A DNA stretch of 64,000 nt from JBAZTO01 sp041661865 (GTDB lineage Bacteria; Planctomycetota; Phycisphaerae; SM23-33): contig JBAZTO010000017.1 in assembly GCA_041661865.1 (NCBI GenBank), positions 1 through 64,000 on the forward strand, written 5' to 3'. The notes beneath the pieces were generated by a model. It had not been told where the DNA came from. It saw nothing but the letters and a program-made list of their open reading frames with translations, and searched no databases. Below, piece by piece: positions 41,859 to 51,294 of the stretch (positions are counted from its first letter, which is position 1; each line of letters begins with the position of its first letter). A program made the position numbers and the translations under genes.

Positions 41859-42080
41859 TCAGGCGGCGTGTGCCGAGCCGGGAACATCATGGCGGACGAG
41901 GTTTGCCAACTCCCGCGGCAGGGACTCATTCAGGCTGGCCATGTAGCCGTCGACGGCCTGCCTGATGCGATCATTTGCGTCCTGCTCGGAGGTTCCAAAC
42001 ACGACGCAGCCGGGCAACGCGGGACACCAGGCACGGTAGCCCGATTCGTGCAACCGCCTGATTTTTACCATCACTCGCAT
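41859..42080 (-). CDS. HicB-like antitoxin-fold protein (orphan)
   Basis: 73 residues from ATG 42080, with AAAAGGAGA upstream. VMVKIRRLHESGYRAWCPALPGCVVFGTSE matches the HicB/UPF0150 RNase H-like domain: a short antiparallel sheet and helix, with ALPGC as usual. The C-terminus lacks a ribbon-helix-helix DNA-binding domain. No HicA toxin gene is adjacent, which suggests an orphan or a regulator of another toxin. Confidence 0.72.
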   Translation of the reverse strand: MRVMVKIRRLHESGYRAWCPALPGCVVFGTSEQDANDRIRQAVDGYMASLNESLPRELANLVRHDVPGSAHAA

Positions 42081-42439
42081 GGCAGGCTCTCCTTTTGGTA
42101 TGCGGCGCATTGGCCCATTGCCATTCAGTTTCTGCCTGTAACGTAATATCGTCGATTGCAGCCATATTACAATCGGGGCGAGGCCTGTTTGTAGAAGGAC
42201 GATCCTCTTACAACACATCAGGGTTTCTCCTAATAGAACTACGCGGGGGCGACACAAATCCTTGTCCAATCAGAAGTAACCCCGGCCGGGGCCAGCGTAT
42301 CATTCCCTTACCTGCCTGCCGCCTCAAAGTTGTACGGAAGGGCCTGCCCGACCCTCGGCAACACACACCGTCGCTATGCCACCGTCGGCGGGATCACATC
42401 GCTGTGCTGGAAAGTTTCGCGACAGAGACGGAAACGAAG

Positions 42440-42468
42440 TTGACAAGGGGCGGTAGAATATATATTGT
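42440..42468 (+). promoter_or_regulatory. Sigma70-type promoter for tRNA-Asp
   Basis: TTGACA (42440-42445), 17-base spacer, TATTGT (42463-42468); TATATT (42461) is an alternative -10. Start predicted near 42475, about 23 bases before the tRNA. I see no gene in 42081-42439. Confidence 0.6.
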
Positions 42469-42497
42469 TACCCGCTCGGGCGGTTAAGCCGCCCCCT

Positions 42498-42571
<74 letters not shown>

Positions 42572-42579
42572 TTGGAAAG

Positions 42580-42602
42580 CCCCCGATTTGTCGGGGGTTT
42601 TT
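42580..42602 (+). terminator. Terminator after tRNA-Asp
   Basis: CCCCCGA, loop TTTG, TCGGGGG (42580-42597), then TTTTT. Confidence 0.85.
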
Positions 42603-42760
42603 CATTTCCCCCGTCCGAAACACCTCGCCTGGACGCGACTGTTCCGATTGCCTGCCCCTTCTTTCTCTCGCGTCGCACCGGCTTGATCCTTGATTGAAGC
42701 GGACGTTGCGGCTACATTACCGGATTGTTCGCGATAACGATTTCGGGCATTGGAGAACCC

Positions 42761-44011
42761 ATGAGCGTGTTGGAGAGAATCGATCCGGCGGCGGCGGAGA
42801 TCATCGCATCCGAGCGGGCGCGGCAGGCCGGGACCTTGGAGATGATCGCCTCGGAGAATCACGTGTCGGCGGCGGTGCTGGAGGCCACCGGCAGCGTGTT
42901 TACCGACAAGTACGCCGAAGGCTACCCCGGCAAGCGATGGTACTGCGGCTGCCAGGAGGCCGACCGCATCGAGCAATTGGCCCTCGACCGGGCCAAGAAG
43001 CTTTTCGGAGCCCAGCACGCCAACGTCCAGCCCCACAGCGGCACCAGCGCCAACCTGGCGGTCTACCTGGCGGCCCTCAAGCCGGGCCAGAAGATCATGG
43101 GCATGCGCCTCGACCAGGGCGGGCACCTTTCCCACGGCAAGGACACCAACCTTTCGGGCATCTGCTACAAGATAGCCAGCTACGGCCTGCGGCCTGAAAC
43201 CGAAATGCTGGACATGGACGAGGTCCGCAAGATCGCCCTTCGCGAAAAGCCCGACATGCTGGTAGTGGGCGCGTCGGCCTACCCGCGCATCATCGACTTT
43301 GCCGCCTTCAGCGCCATCGCCAAGGAAGTCGGCTGCCCGATGCTTTCGGACATCGCCCACATCGCCGGCCTGGTCGTGGGCGGGGTCCACCCCGATCCCA
43401 CACCAGTCAGTGATTTTGTCACCACCACGACCCACAAGACCCTTCGCGGCCCGCGGGGCGCGATCATCCTTTGCCGCCATCACTGGGCCCGCTCGGTGGA
43501 CCGGGCGATCTTCCCGGGCATCCAGGGCGGCCCGCTGGTGCATGTCATCGCAGCCAAGGCCGTGGCGTTCCTGGAAGCGTTGCAGCCGGAGTTCAAGACC
43601 TACGCGGCGAATATTGTCGCCAACGCCCGCGTGCTGGCCGAGGAACTCATGTCCCGCGGCTGGCGGCTGGTCTCGGGCGGCACCGACAATCACCTGATGC
43701 TGGTGGACCTCCGCAGCCGCAGCAGCGAACTGACCGGCCAGACCGCCGCCACGTGGCTGGCCTCGGCGGGCATCATTGCCAACAAGAACGCTATTCCTTT
43801 CGACCCTCGTCCGCCGATGGAAGCTTCCGGCGTGCGATTGGGCACCGCCGCCCTGACCACCCGCGGCATGACCGCGCCGCAGATGAAACAGGTCGCCGGC
43901 TGGATCGACCAGGTTCTCCTGGCCGACGGCGACGAGAAGGTCATCACAAAGGTCCGTGGGGACGTCGGCGAATTGTGCCGCCTGTTCCCCCTGCCCAGCC
44001 AGCAACCGTAG
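42761..44011 (+). CDS. glyA: Serine hydroxymethyltransferase
   Basis: 416 residues from ATG 42761. PLP enzyme converting serine and tetrahydrofolate to glycine and methylene-THF. The PLP Lys lies in VTTTTHKTLRGPRGAII. EMIASENHVSAAVLEATGS, GYPGKRWYCGCQEADRIEQ and VQPHSGTSANLAVYLA are family blocks. Length normal. TGGAGAA upstream. It is followed 22 bases later by thiE, so the two may be cotranscribed. Confidence 0.96.
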   Translation: MSVLERIDPAAAEIIASERARQAGTLEMIASENHVSAAVLEATGSVFTDKYAEGYPGKRWYCGCQEADRIEQLALDRAKKLFGAQHANVQPHSGTSANLAVYLAALKPGQKIMGMRLDQGGHLSHGKDTNLSGICYKIASYGLRPETEMLDMDEVRKIALREKPDMLVVGASAYPRIIDFAAFSAIAKEVGCPMLSDIAHIAGLVVGGVHPDPTPVSDFVTTTTHKTLRGPRGAIILCRHHWARSVDRAIFPGIQGGPLVHVIAAKAVAFLEALQPEFKTYAANIVANARVLAEELMSRGWRLVSGGTDNHLMLVDLRSRSSELTGQTAATWLASAGIIANKNAIPFDPRPPMEASGVRLGTAALTTRGMTAPQMKQVAGWIDQVLLADGDEKVITKVRGDVGELCRLFPLPSQQP

Positions 44012-44033
44012 CGGCAACGCAGCGAGGCGCACC

Positions 44034-45062
44034 ATGAGAGAGATCTACCGCATCCTGGACGCCAACTTCAACCGGGCCCGCGAAGCCATTCGCGTGGCTG
44101 AGGATTGCGGGCGATTTGCCCTCAACGACCCGGCCATCACGCAGATGGCCAAGAACCTGCGGAGCGAGCTACAGGAAATCTACGTCGCCATGCCCGTGGC
44201 GGAAATGCTCACCAGCCGCGACACGCCCGGAGACATCGGCACCGGGATCACCAGCCCCACCGAGCCCCGTCGCAGCGGATTGGCCGAAGTGGCCACGGCG
44301 GCGTGCAAGCGCCTGACCGAGGCGCTGCGGACCATCGAGGAATACGCCAAGTTCGTCGCCCCCGAGCAAGCCATCCGTATAGAGCGGTCGCGTTACGACG
44401 CCTACACGCTCGAACAGCGGCTGATGGGCAAGCTCCATGCCGCCACGCAATTTGCCGACGTGCGTCTCTACGTGCTTATCAGCAGCAGGCTCTGCCGAGG
44501 CAGCGTTCGCGAGACGGCCCGCGCCGCGATCTCCGGCGGGGCCGACGCCATCCAGCTCCGCGAGAAAAACATTTGCGACGCCGAGTTCCTAGCCATGGCC
44601 GCCGAGATGCGGGAACTGACCGACGATATGGGTAAGCTGCTGATCATTAACGACCGCGCCGACATTGCCGCCATCGTGGCCGCCGACGGCGTACATCTGG
44701 GCCAGGGCGACCTGCCCGTGGCCGAGGTCCGCCGGCTGCTCCGGCCCGGCGCCATCGTCGGCCGCAGCACCCACACCATCGAGCAATCCCACGGGGCAGC
44801 CAATGAGGGCGTCGATTACGTCTCGGTCGGACCGATGTTCCCCACTACCACCAAGGATGCCGGGCCCATTGCCGGGCCCGCCCTGCTCAAGCAGGCCTCG
44901 GCTGAGATATCCCTGCCCATCGTCCCCATCGGCGGTATCAACGCCGACACCGTCGGCCAACTCGTGGCCGCCGGCGCCAAGCGCGTGGCTGTCTCGTCGG
45001 CCATCTGCTCGGCCGATGACCCGCAGGCCGCCGCAGAAAAAATCAGACGCCTTCTGCCCTGA
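44034..45062 (+). CDS. thiE: Thiamine-phosphate synthase with N-terminal ThiD2-type domain
   Basis: 342 residues from ATG 44034. The N-terminal 130 residues (YRILDANFNRAREAIRVAED, then KRLTEALRTIEEYAKFV) match the ThiD2-like domain fused to ThiE in some cyanobacteria and planctomycetes. The C-terminal TIM barrel (from about 145) is ThiE: ADAIQLREKN, LLIINDRADIA, ADGVHLGQGDLP, GRSTHTIEQ, DYVSVGPMFPTTTK and VPIGGINADTVG. It joins the pyrimidine and thiazole parts of thiamine. No TPP riboswitch is seen upstream; there are only 22 bases after glyA. Confidence 0.92.
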   Translation: MREIYRILDANFNRAREAIRVAEDCGRFALNDPAITQMAKNLRSELQEIYVAMPVAEMLTSRDTPGDIGTGITSPTEPRRSGLAEVATAACKRLTEALRTIEEYAKFVAPEQAIRIERSRYDAYTLEQRLMGKLHAATQFADVRLYVLISSRLCRGSVRETARAAISGGADAIQLREKNICDAEFLAMAAEMRELTDDMGKLLIINDRADIAAIVAADGVHLGQGDLPVAEVRRLLRPGAIVGRSTHTIEQSHGAANEGVDYVSVGPMFPTTTKDAGPIAGPALLKQASAEISLPIVPIGGINADTVGQLVAAGAKRVAVSSAICSADDPQAAAEKIRRLLP

Positions 45063-45183
45063 CCGTATCCTCCGCCCGCGGTGTCTCTGAAGGCTCTCAT
45101 TGTGGCGCTTCTTTCATATTGTGCCCCTGCTACCTCCCGGCGATAATCTGACTCGGTTTGTCACCTTTTGCCGGGGTTAGATC

Positions 45184-45522
45184 ATGAAAGACCTATCGCC
45201 GCGTACGGTTCCTGCCAAACGCCGACCATTTGGGAGTCTGTTGGGCTGGCTGGTATCTGTGGCTTTGTCTGTGGCTTACCTGTACATGTTCAACGATATC
45301 CTCGCACCCGAGGTCGATCGTGGGCTTTCGTTTCTCGGATATCTCGGGTGGGCCCTTATCGGCCTTTCTCCGCTGATCACGTACTTCGGCTACCAACTAC
45401 TGGCCAGACGAGCAAAGTCGAGCCCTCAATGGTCCAGCACCGGCGGCGCATTTGTCATCTTTCTGTTGTGCTACCTGTTCGGCATGATGGTGCTCCGCCA
45501 TGCCGTACCAAGTCCGTTCTGA
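45184..45522 (+). CDS. Small membrane protein, unknown function
   Basis: 112 residues. Three predicted membrane segments: about 18-38 (GSLLGWLVSVALSVAYLYMF), 50-70 (LGYLGWALIGLSPLITYFGY), and 86-105 (GAFVIFLLCYLFGMMVL). N-terminus basic (RTVPAKRRP). No family recognised. The preceding 121 bases contain no gene. Confidence 0.6.
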   Translation: MKDLSPRTVPAKRRPFGSLLGWLVSVALSVAYLYMFNDILAPEVDRGLSFLGYLGWALIGLSPLITYFGYQLLARRAKSSPQWSSTGGAFVIFLLCYLFGMMVLRHAVPSPF

Positions 45523-45661
45523 TCCGCCCCCTATTTCATTAAGCCCCCGCAATCTTGAGCCGCGGGTCTCCCTCGGCCAGTTTGGCCGTAACGCTCACGG
45601 TGGTCATGGCCGGAGGATCATGCGTGGATTGGCAGCAACGGGGTGGTTCTCAAAAAAAGAT

Positions 45662-45719
45662 GGGCGACCTGCACGTGGCGCGCGGGGGGGGACGCGCCGG
45701 GGGTCATGCAGGGTCGCCC
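45662..45719. repeat. Large two-part inverted repeat in an intergenic region
   Basis: GGGCGACCTGCA (45662-45673) pairs with TGCAGGGTCGCCC (45707-45719), with one bulged base. Inside, GGCGCG (45677-45682) pairs with CGCGCC (45693-45698) around an eight-G run. It lies in a 417-base gap (45523-45939), and just after it the sequence turns AT-rich (45735-45785), unlike the rest of the window. Structure visible, function unknown. Confidence 0.55.
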
Positions 45720-45939
45720 GTACGCCCGAAAAACTATCAGTAGGAAATACTGTTAGCAAGTTAAAAAACAAAAAATCGTAACATCGTCTCGCACATAACG
45801 GCGCGCCCCCAGCCGTCGCGACCGACAAATCAGCACGGCCTTGCCGCCGTGTACTCGATACCGTTGTTGTGACTGCCATAGGTTAAGGACAGGAGCGTTG
45901 ATTTTAGGCAACATCCGTTTCCTTATTTGTAACACTTTG

Positions 45940-46404
45940 TTAATGGGGATGTTGCAAATTCTTCAGCTTGGCGTACAGTGCGTCATTGAAGTCAGCCTTG
46001 CAGAAGGGACAGACATCCGGCTTGTCGGTCTGTTGCCTGTCGCTGGGCCTGACATAATACTTGTTGCAGGCGGGGCACTGGGTCATCAGCCAGGCAGTAT
46101 TCTTTCCCTGACACTTGCGGCAATCGATCCGCCGGATCTTGGCTGACTCCGCTCTAAACAGATCGGGACGGGAGGCGTGGGAGATTTCAAACCGGGCTTG
46201 GCACTTGTCGCATTCGTAGTGCAGCGTGGGCATGCCGGATGCACCGCCCCCGGACTTGAAGACCGCGTAATAGATCGTCAGGGCCAGTGCCCCCACAATG
46301 ATGATCGCCAATGCGGCGGTGAAGAGGTATTCCATCTTGTCGCCGCTGCCGGGGTTCGACGAAAACCTTTTGGAACCCCCATCGCGCTGCATGGTTCCTG
46401 ACAT
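45940..46404 (-). CDS. Membrane-anchored multi-zinc-ribbon protein
   Basis: 154 residues. A membrane helix (about 25-48, YLFTAALAIIIVGALALTIY) is followed by a soluble region with four CxxC pairs: CDKC, CRKC, CPAC and CPFC. Two zinc ribbons are likely. The linker carries ESAKIRRIDCRKCQGKNTAW. No enzymatic motif. The protein may bind zinc or partner proteins near the membrane. It is divergent from nothing nearby and 119 bases from lon on the same strand. Function unknown. Confidence 0.72.
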   Translation of the reverse strand: MSGTMQRDGGSKRFSSNPGSGDKMEYLFTAALAIIIVGALALTIYYAVFKSGGGASGMPTLHYECDKCQARFEISHASRPDLFRAESAKIRRIDCRKCQGKNTAWLMTQCPACNKYYVRPSDRQQTDKPDVCPFCKADFNDALYAKLKNLQHPH

Positions 46405-46523
46405 TTCAAAGCTCTTCTTGCCTGCAGGCCTGACTCGATGGAAAGATTACCGCCTCTGACCAACGACGCACGCAAACGCACTGTTCGGGCACAGGCTACA
46501 TTATGTCCGCGAGGCGCGGTGAA

Positions 46524-49025
46524 TCAAGCCGTTCTTGCCGGACGATCTTTTCGACCCGGCGCCTTGGGGCGGCGCGTCTTGGCAGCAGGAGCCTTGGCGG
46601 AATTTCCGGCCCGCTGCGGGGCAAAGACAATATCGAGTACCTGGTCGACGTGATCGACAAATCGGAACTTCAGGCCCTTGCGGGCATCGGCGGGCACGTC
46701 CACCAGATCCTTACGATTTCGGCTGGGCAGAACGATGGTCGTGATCCCCGCGCGCTTGGCCGCCAACACCTTCTCCTTGACCCCGCCAATGGGCAGCACC
46801 AGGCCTCGCAGGGTAATCTCGCCGGTCATGGCCAGGTCTGGGCGCAGGGGCCGGCCCATCAGCAGGCTCGTCAGCGCCGTGAACATCGCCACGCCGGCGG
46901 AGGGCCCATCCTTGGGAATCGCCCCGGCGGGCACATGCACGTGGATGTCGGTCTGCGCCAGTTTGTCGGATTCCATTTTCATCTCGCCCAGGCGGCTCTT
47001 GAGCAGGCTGAAAGCGGCCTGGGCCGACTCCTTCATCACTTCGCCAATCTGTCCGGTAAGCGTCAGGCCGCCCTTGCCCGGATAGGCGGTGGCCTCGATG
47101 AAGATGATCTCCCCCCCGCTGGGCGTATAGGCCAGGCCGGTGGCCACTCCGGGAACGGAGGTCCGCAGCGCCAATTCACTCTCGTACTTGACGGGTCCGA
47201 GAACCTCCTCGACCACCGCGGGCGTGATGGTGCAGGACTTGACCTTGCCGCGGGCGATTTGCGCCGCCTCGGCCCGGCAGACCGATCCGATCTGCCTCTC
47301 CAGCTCGCGCACGCCGGCCTCGCGGGTGTAGCTCTCGATCAGCCGCACGAGGGCCTCTTTCTTCCACTTGACATGGCCGGACGTCAGGCCGTTCTCCGTC
47401 AGTTGCCGGGCCACCAGATATTTCGTGGCAATGTGCAACTTCTCCGCCTGCGTGTAGCCGGGAATCTCGATCACTTCCATGCGGTCGCGCAGAGGCGGCG
47501 AGACCGTGGCCATGACATTGGCCGTGCCGATGAACATGACCTTGGACAGGTCGAAGGGGACGTTGAGGTAGTGATCCTGGAAGCTGTTGTTCTGGGCCGG
47601 GTCCAGCACCTCCAGCAGGGCCGAAGTGGGATCGCCGCGGAAATCGGCCCCCACCTTGTCCAGTTCATCGAGCATGAACACGGGATTGTTGGTGCCGGCC
47701 TTGCGGATTTCCTGAATAATCCGTCCGGGCATCGCGCCGATATATGTACGCCGATGGCCGCGCAGCTCCGCCTCGTCGCGCATGCCGCCCAGCGACATGC
47801 GGATGAACTTGCGCCCCAGGGCGCTGGCGATGGATTGGCCCAGGCTGGTTTTGCCCACGCCCGGCGGGCCCACGAAGCAGAGGATCGCCCCGCGCGCCGC
47901 GGGCGCCAGCTTCCGCACGGCCAGGTATTCAAGGATGCGACGCTTGACTTTCTCCAGGTCGTAGTGGTCACGGTTGAGTATCCTGCTGGCCGCCTCCACG
48001 TCCAGCTTGTCCTGGGTGGACTTGGCCCAGGGCAACTCGGTCATCACGTCCAGATAGGTCCGGACGATGTTGTATTCCGGCGAAACCGACGGGATGGCCT
48101 CCAATCGCCCCAGTTCGCGAATCGCCTCGGTCTTGACCGACTCGGGCATGCCGATGGTCTCGATCTTCTTGCGAATCTGGGCGATCTCGGCGGTCTTCTC
48201 ATCGGTCTGGCCCAGTTCCTTCTGGATCGCCTTGAGCTGCTCCTGGAGGAAATATTCGCGCTGGGTCTTGTCGATGCTGGCGCGGACCTGTTCCTGGATT
48301 TTGTTGGACAGTTCCAGCACGTCCAACTGGTGCTGGAGTTCGGTGATGACCATTCGCAGCCGCTGCTCGACATGCAGCTCGGACAACAGCATCTGCTTGG
48401 TGGTCAGGTCCAGCGGGAGATTGGAGGCCAGGAAGTCCGCCAGCGTGCCCGGCGCATCGATGCTGCTGAGCACCATGCCGGCCTCTTCGGGAATGTTGGG
48501 CGAGAGTTTGAGGATTCGCCGGGCGATGTTCCGCGCGTTCATCACGAGCGCTTCCATCTCCGTGCCCTGCTCGACGGTCTCCTGAAGAACGGTGATCTTG
48601 GCGCGCAGGTAGGGCTCGCGCGTGATAAACTCATCGATGCGGGCGCGGGCCACGCCGTGGACGATGATTCGGCTGCCTTCCTCCAATTTCAGCAGTTTCA
48701 GGATGACGGTGGCGGCGCCGACGGTGTAGAGGTCGTCGGGACCGGGATCCTCGACGTCGGGGCTTTTCTGGCAGACCGCCATAATGATTTTTTCCTGCGG
48801 GAGCACCGCGTCGATAAGGCGGCGTGACTTGGCGCGACCGATGTCCAATGGCAGCACCGTGCCGGGGAACAGGACGATGTTCCGCACCGGCAGGATACCC
48901 GCCTCGGAGGGGATAGTGACCTCTTCGCCGTCGGCTTGGACTTTGCTGCCCTGACTGGGGGATATGACAATCTCGGGCTCGTCGTGGTCAACGATCCTGG
49001 ACTTGGAAGCCTCGGCTGGATTCAT
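46524..49025 (-). CDS. lon: ATP-dependent Lon protease
   Basis: 833 residues from ATG 49025. This overlaps the stop of hsp20 (ATGA), and AAGAGG lies upstream. GTG 49055 is an alternative. N-terminal Lon substrate-binding domain (ILPVRNIVLFPGTVLPL), AAA+ with Walker A in FVGPPGVGKTSLGQS and Walker B in NPVFMLDELDKVG. The C-terminal Ser-Lys protease domain has the catalytic Ser in PKDGPSAGVAMFTAL and Lys in GGVKEKVLAAKRAG. The C-terminus ends with KAPAAKTRRPKAPGRKD, a basic tail. It degrades damaged proteins. Coupling to hsp20 suggests joint stress control. Confidence 0.97.
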   Translation of the reverse strand: MNPAEASKSRIVDHDEPEIVISPSQGSKVQADGEEVTIPSEAGILPVRNIVLFPGTVLPLDIGRAKSRRLIDAVLPQEKIIMAVCQKSPDVEDPGPDDLYTVGAATVILKLLKLEEGSRIIVHGVARARIDEFITREPYLRAKITVLQETVEQGTEMEALVMNARNIARRILKLSPNIPEEAGMVLSSIDAPGTLADFLASNLPLDLTTKQMLLSELHVEQRLRMVITELQHQLDVLELSNKIQEQVRASIDKTQREYFLQEQLKAIQKELGQTDEKTAEIAQIRKKIETIGMPESVKTEAIRELGRLEAIPSVSPEYNIVRTYLDVMTELPWAKSTQDKLDVEAASRILNRDHYDLEKVKRRILEYLAVRKLAPAARGAILCFVGPPGVGKTSLGQSIASALGRKFIRMSLGGMRDEAELRGHRRTYIGAMPGRIIQEIRKAGTNNPVFMLDELDKVGADFRGDPTSALLEVLDPAQNNSFQDHYLNVPFDLSKVMFIGTANVMATVSPPLRDRMEVIEIPGYTQAEKLHIATKYLVARQLTENGLTSGHVKWKKEALVRLIESYTREAGVRELERQIGSVCRAEAAQIARGKVKSCTITPAVVEEVLGPVKYESELALRTSVPGVATGLAYTPSGGEIIFIEATAYPGKGGLTLTGQIGEVMKESAQAAFSLLKSRLGEMKMESDKLAQTDIHVHVPAGAIPKDGPSAGVAMFTALTSLLMGRPLRPDLAMTGEITLRGLVLPIGGVKEKVLAAKRAGITTIVLPSRNRKDLVDVPADARKGLKFRFVDHVDQVLDIVFAPQRAGNSAKAPAAKTRRPKAPGRKDRPARTA

Positions 49026-49459
49026 TTGGCCGACCTCTTGGGCAGGCTGATCCACAGGTAGCCGTTGCGATAATTGGCCGAGAGACTGCTCGAAGCCTCG
49101 ATGTCCACGTCCTCGGGCAGGTCCAGCCGACGGCAGTAGCGGCCGTGGTCGATCTCCATCACGTGGACCTTGGTCTCGCCCCGGGAGTCGGGCATTTCGG
49201 GGGTGTTGCGCTGGCCCGTCAGGACCAGTACGCCCTCCTCCACCCGAAGATCGACGGTGGAGGCCTGCACCCCCGCCAGGTCAAAGACCACGCAATAGCT
49301 GCGTTCATCTTCGTACACGTTGGCGGTCGGCGCCCACGTCTCACCCGGACAATACTTGTGATAGCTGCTCCCGCCCAGGACATGATTGACCCATCTGCTC
49401 ATCTGGCGGGCCATCGAGGAATGCCCCTCCTCGCCCGTCGCGCGAAACGTGGATATCAT
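49022..49459 (-). CDS. Hsp20/alpha-crystallin-type small heat-shock protein
   Basis: 145 residues from ATG 49459, with AAAGGAG upstream. The alpha-crystallin domain (about 45-140) contains ETWAPTANVYEDERSYCVVF, DLRVEEGVLVLTGQR and ANYRNGYLWISLPKRS (the IxI-like region is replaced by SLPKR). Its stop overlaps the lon start (ATGA), so the two are translationally coupled. This places a holdase chaperone with a protease, a logical proteostasis pair. Confidence 0.9.
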   Translation of the reverse strand: MISTFRATGEEGHSSMARQMSRWVNHVLGGSSYHKYCPGETWAPTANVYEDERSYCVVFDLAGVQASTVDLRVEEGVLVLTGQRNTPEMPDSRGETKVHVMEIDHGRYCRRLDLPEDVDIEASSSLSANYRNGYLWISLPKRSAK

Positions 49460-49620
49460 CGCGTGCTCTCCTTTACTTGCGGCGCGGCCTATCGTAACAG
49501 ACCCCTGCCGGCTACCGGCGCTCAAGAGTCCGGGGGCCCTCATCCGAGATGTCAAGAACGAAGCCGACGCGACTGCGCACAGCGTCAGTTTCATTGTAGC
49601 AGCGCCGCCCTGGGGGGACA

Positions 49621-51180
49621 CTATTTTGTCTTGGGCGGGCTGGTCGGCTGGACGAAGACGATCTGCCGCGAGCCGCTCGGATCGGTCACCATCAGGCGAA
49701 CGCCCTTCCTGGCCGACTCGGCCGAGCCGATCGCGGCGAATTCCTCGGCGGTGGCAACATCCTTGCCGTTGACTTTGACGATCACCATCCCGGGCCTGAG
49801 GCCCTGCTCCTCGGCGTCGCTGGCCTCTTCGACATCGGTGATGGCCACGCCCTTGACCGTTTCGCCGTAACCCAGTTGCTTGGCTATTTCGGGCGTCAGG
49901 GTCGCCACTTTCAGACCCAACCGGCCAAAGGCAGACTCCTGCCCGTCTTCGACGCCCTGGGCCAAGCCCTCGGCCATTTCCTTGGGCAGGGCCGCGATGG
50001 TGACATCCACCGTTTGCTTCTTGCCGTCGCGGTACAGGTCGACCTTGATGGTCTTGCCCGGATCGATCGCAGCCACCTCATTCCGCAGCTCGTTGGAGTT
50101 GGCCACTGCGTGTCCGTCGACCGAGACGATCACGTCCTCGGACTTGATGCCGGCCTTGGCCGCCGGAGAACTGTCAGTAACCTGCGTGACCAGCGCCCCA
50201 TCGGTGCTCGGCAGGCCCAGGCTCTCAGCCATCCCGCGTTTCTCGATGCTCTCGATGGCCACGCCCATGAAGCCGCGGGTCACCTTGCCCTTCTCGATCA
50301 ACTGGGTCATCACCATACGGGCCATGTTGGAAGGCACCGCGAAACCGATGCCTTCGTTGCCACCGCTGGAGGTCATGATCGAGTTGTTGATGCCGATCAC
50401 CTCGGCGTTCATGTTCACCAGAGGCCCGCCGCTGTTGCCCTGGTTGATGGCCGCGTCGGTCTGAAGGAAGTCCTGGATCATGTAACGCTGGGCCGCACTG
50501 GCCGGCACGGTGGTTCGCCGCCCCTTGGCCGAGATAATGCCCGCCGTGACGCTCTCGGGCAGGTTGCGCGGCGCGCCGATGGCCAGCACCCAGTCGCCGA
50601 TCTCCATCTTCGAGCTGTCGCCCAGCTTGGCCTCGATCAGGTTGTCGGCCTTGATCTGGATAACGGCCAGGTCGCTCGGCGGGTCGGTCAGTATCTTCTC
50701 GGCCTTGAAGTTCCGCCCGTCGCCCAGGACGATTTCCACCGTATCGGCGCCGGCCACCACGTGGTTGTTGGTCAGGATATAGCCGTTCTTGGCATCGACG
50801 ATCACGCCGCTGCCCAGCCCCTGCATCTGTCGCTGGCGAGGCTGGGGCATCATGCGCCCCCGGCCGCGCGGGGCGACCTTGCCGAAGGGGTTCTCGCCCT
50901 CGCCGAAGAACCGCTCGACGAAGTCCTCCATCACCGGCTCCTTGACCTTGCTGGTGACGTGGATCTCCACCACGGCCGGCGTGACAACCTTGGCCACGGT
51001 GCGGAACAGATGCGTGAACGTTGCCTGCTTGTTCAACTCCGCAAGTTCCTTCTGTGCGGCGGCAACGTCGGCCTGGTTGCCCACCACTGCGTAGGCGGCT
51101 GCTCCGCCGCAGAAAATGATCGCCATCGCCACGGCAACGGTCGTCGTCCACGCACGCCAGAACCTGGATGAGGTAGCCAT
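49621..51180 (-). CDS. HtrA/DegP-type periplasmic serine protease
   Basis: 519 residues from ATG 51180 (TTG 51189 possible). Signal anchor (about 8-33). Trypsin-like domain: His in YILTNNHVVAGADT, Asp in PPSDLAVIQI, Ser in QGNSGGPLVNM. Two PDZ domains follow (GFMGVAIESIEKRGMAESLG, with AAKAGIKSEDVIVSVDG; and GVAITDVEEASDAEEQGLRP). The C-terminal half is somewhat long (about 520). Degrades misfolded exported proteins. Promoter not identified. No heat-shock site seen. Confidence 0.94.
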   Translation of the reverse strand: MATSSRFWRAWTTTVAVAMAIIFCGGAAAYAVVGNQADVAAAQKELAELNKQATFTHLFRTVAKVVTPAVVEIHVTSKVKEPVMEDFVERFFGEGENPFGKVAPRGRGRMMPQPRQRQMQGLGSGVIVDAKNGYILTNNHVVAGADTVEIVLGDGRNFKAEKILTDPPSDLAVIQIKADNLIEAKLGDSSKMEIGDWVLAIGAPRNLPESVTAGIISAKGRRTTVPASAAQRYMIQDFLQTDAAINQGNSGGPLVNMNAEVIGINNSIMTSSGGNEGIGFAVPSNMARMVMTQLIEKGKVTRGFMGVAIESIEKRGMAESLGLPSTDGALVTQVTDSSPAAKAGIKSEDVIVSVDGHAVANSNELRNEVAAIDPGKTIKVDLYRDGKKQTVDVTIAALPKEMAEGLAQGVEDGQESAFGRLGLKVATLTPEIAKQLGYGETVKGVAITDVEEASDAEEQGLRPGMVIVKVNGKDVATAEEFAAIGSAESARKGVRLMVTDPSGSRQIVFVQPTSPPKTK

Positions 51181-51294
51181 ACGCTTCAATCCTTTCTTTC
51201 TAGGAATCCCTTTATCTTAGGCTGTTCAGAGGATAACGATCTGTGCGTCAGATAATTTCCTTAATGGTGATTACGCACGAAGGGGACCGAAGGT

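Noticed and set aside
41971..42165. A 64-residue frame overlapping the HicB gene
   Set aside because: Most of it is the hicB sequence in another frame, and the unique part is too short to support.
44012..44033. TPP riboswitch before thiE
   Set aside because: Only 22 bases separate glyA and thiE, too short for the structure.
46503..48827. 774-residue reading frame opposite lon
   Set aside because: Antisense of Lon, whose Walker and protease motifs are intact. No protein family matches.
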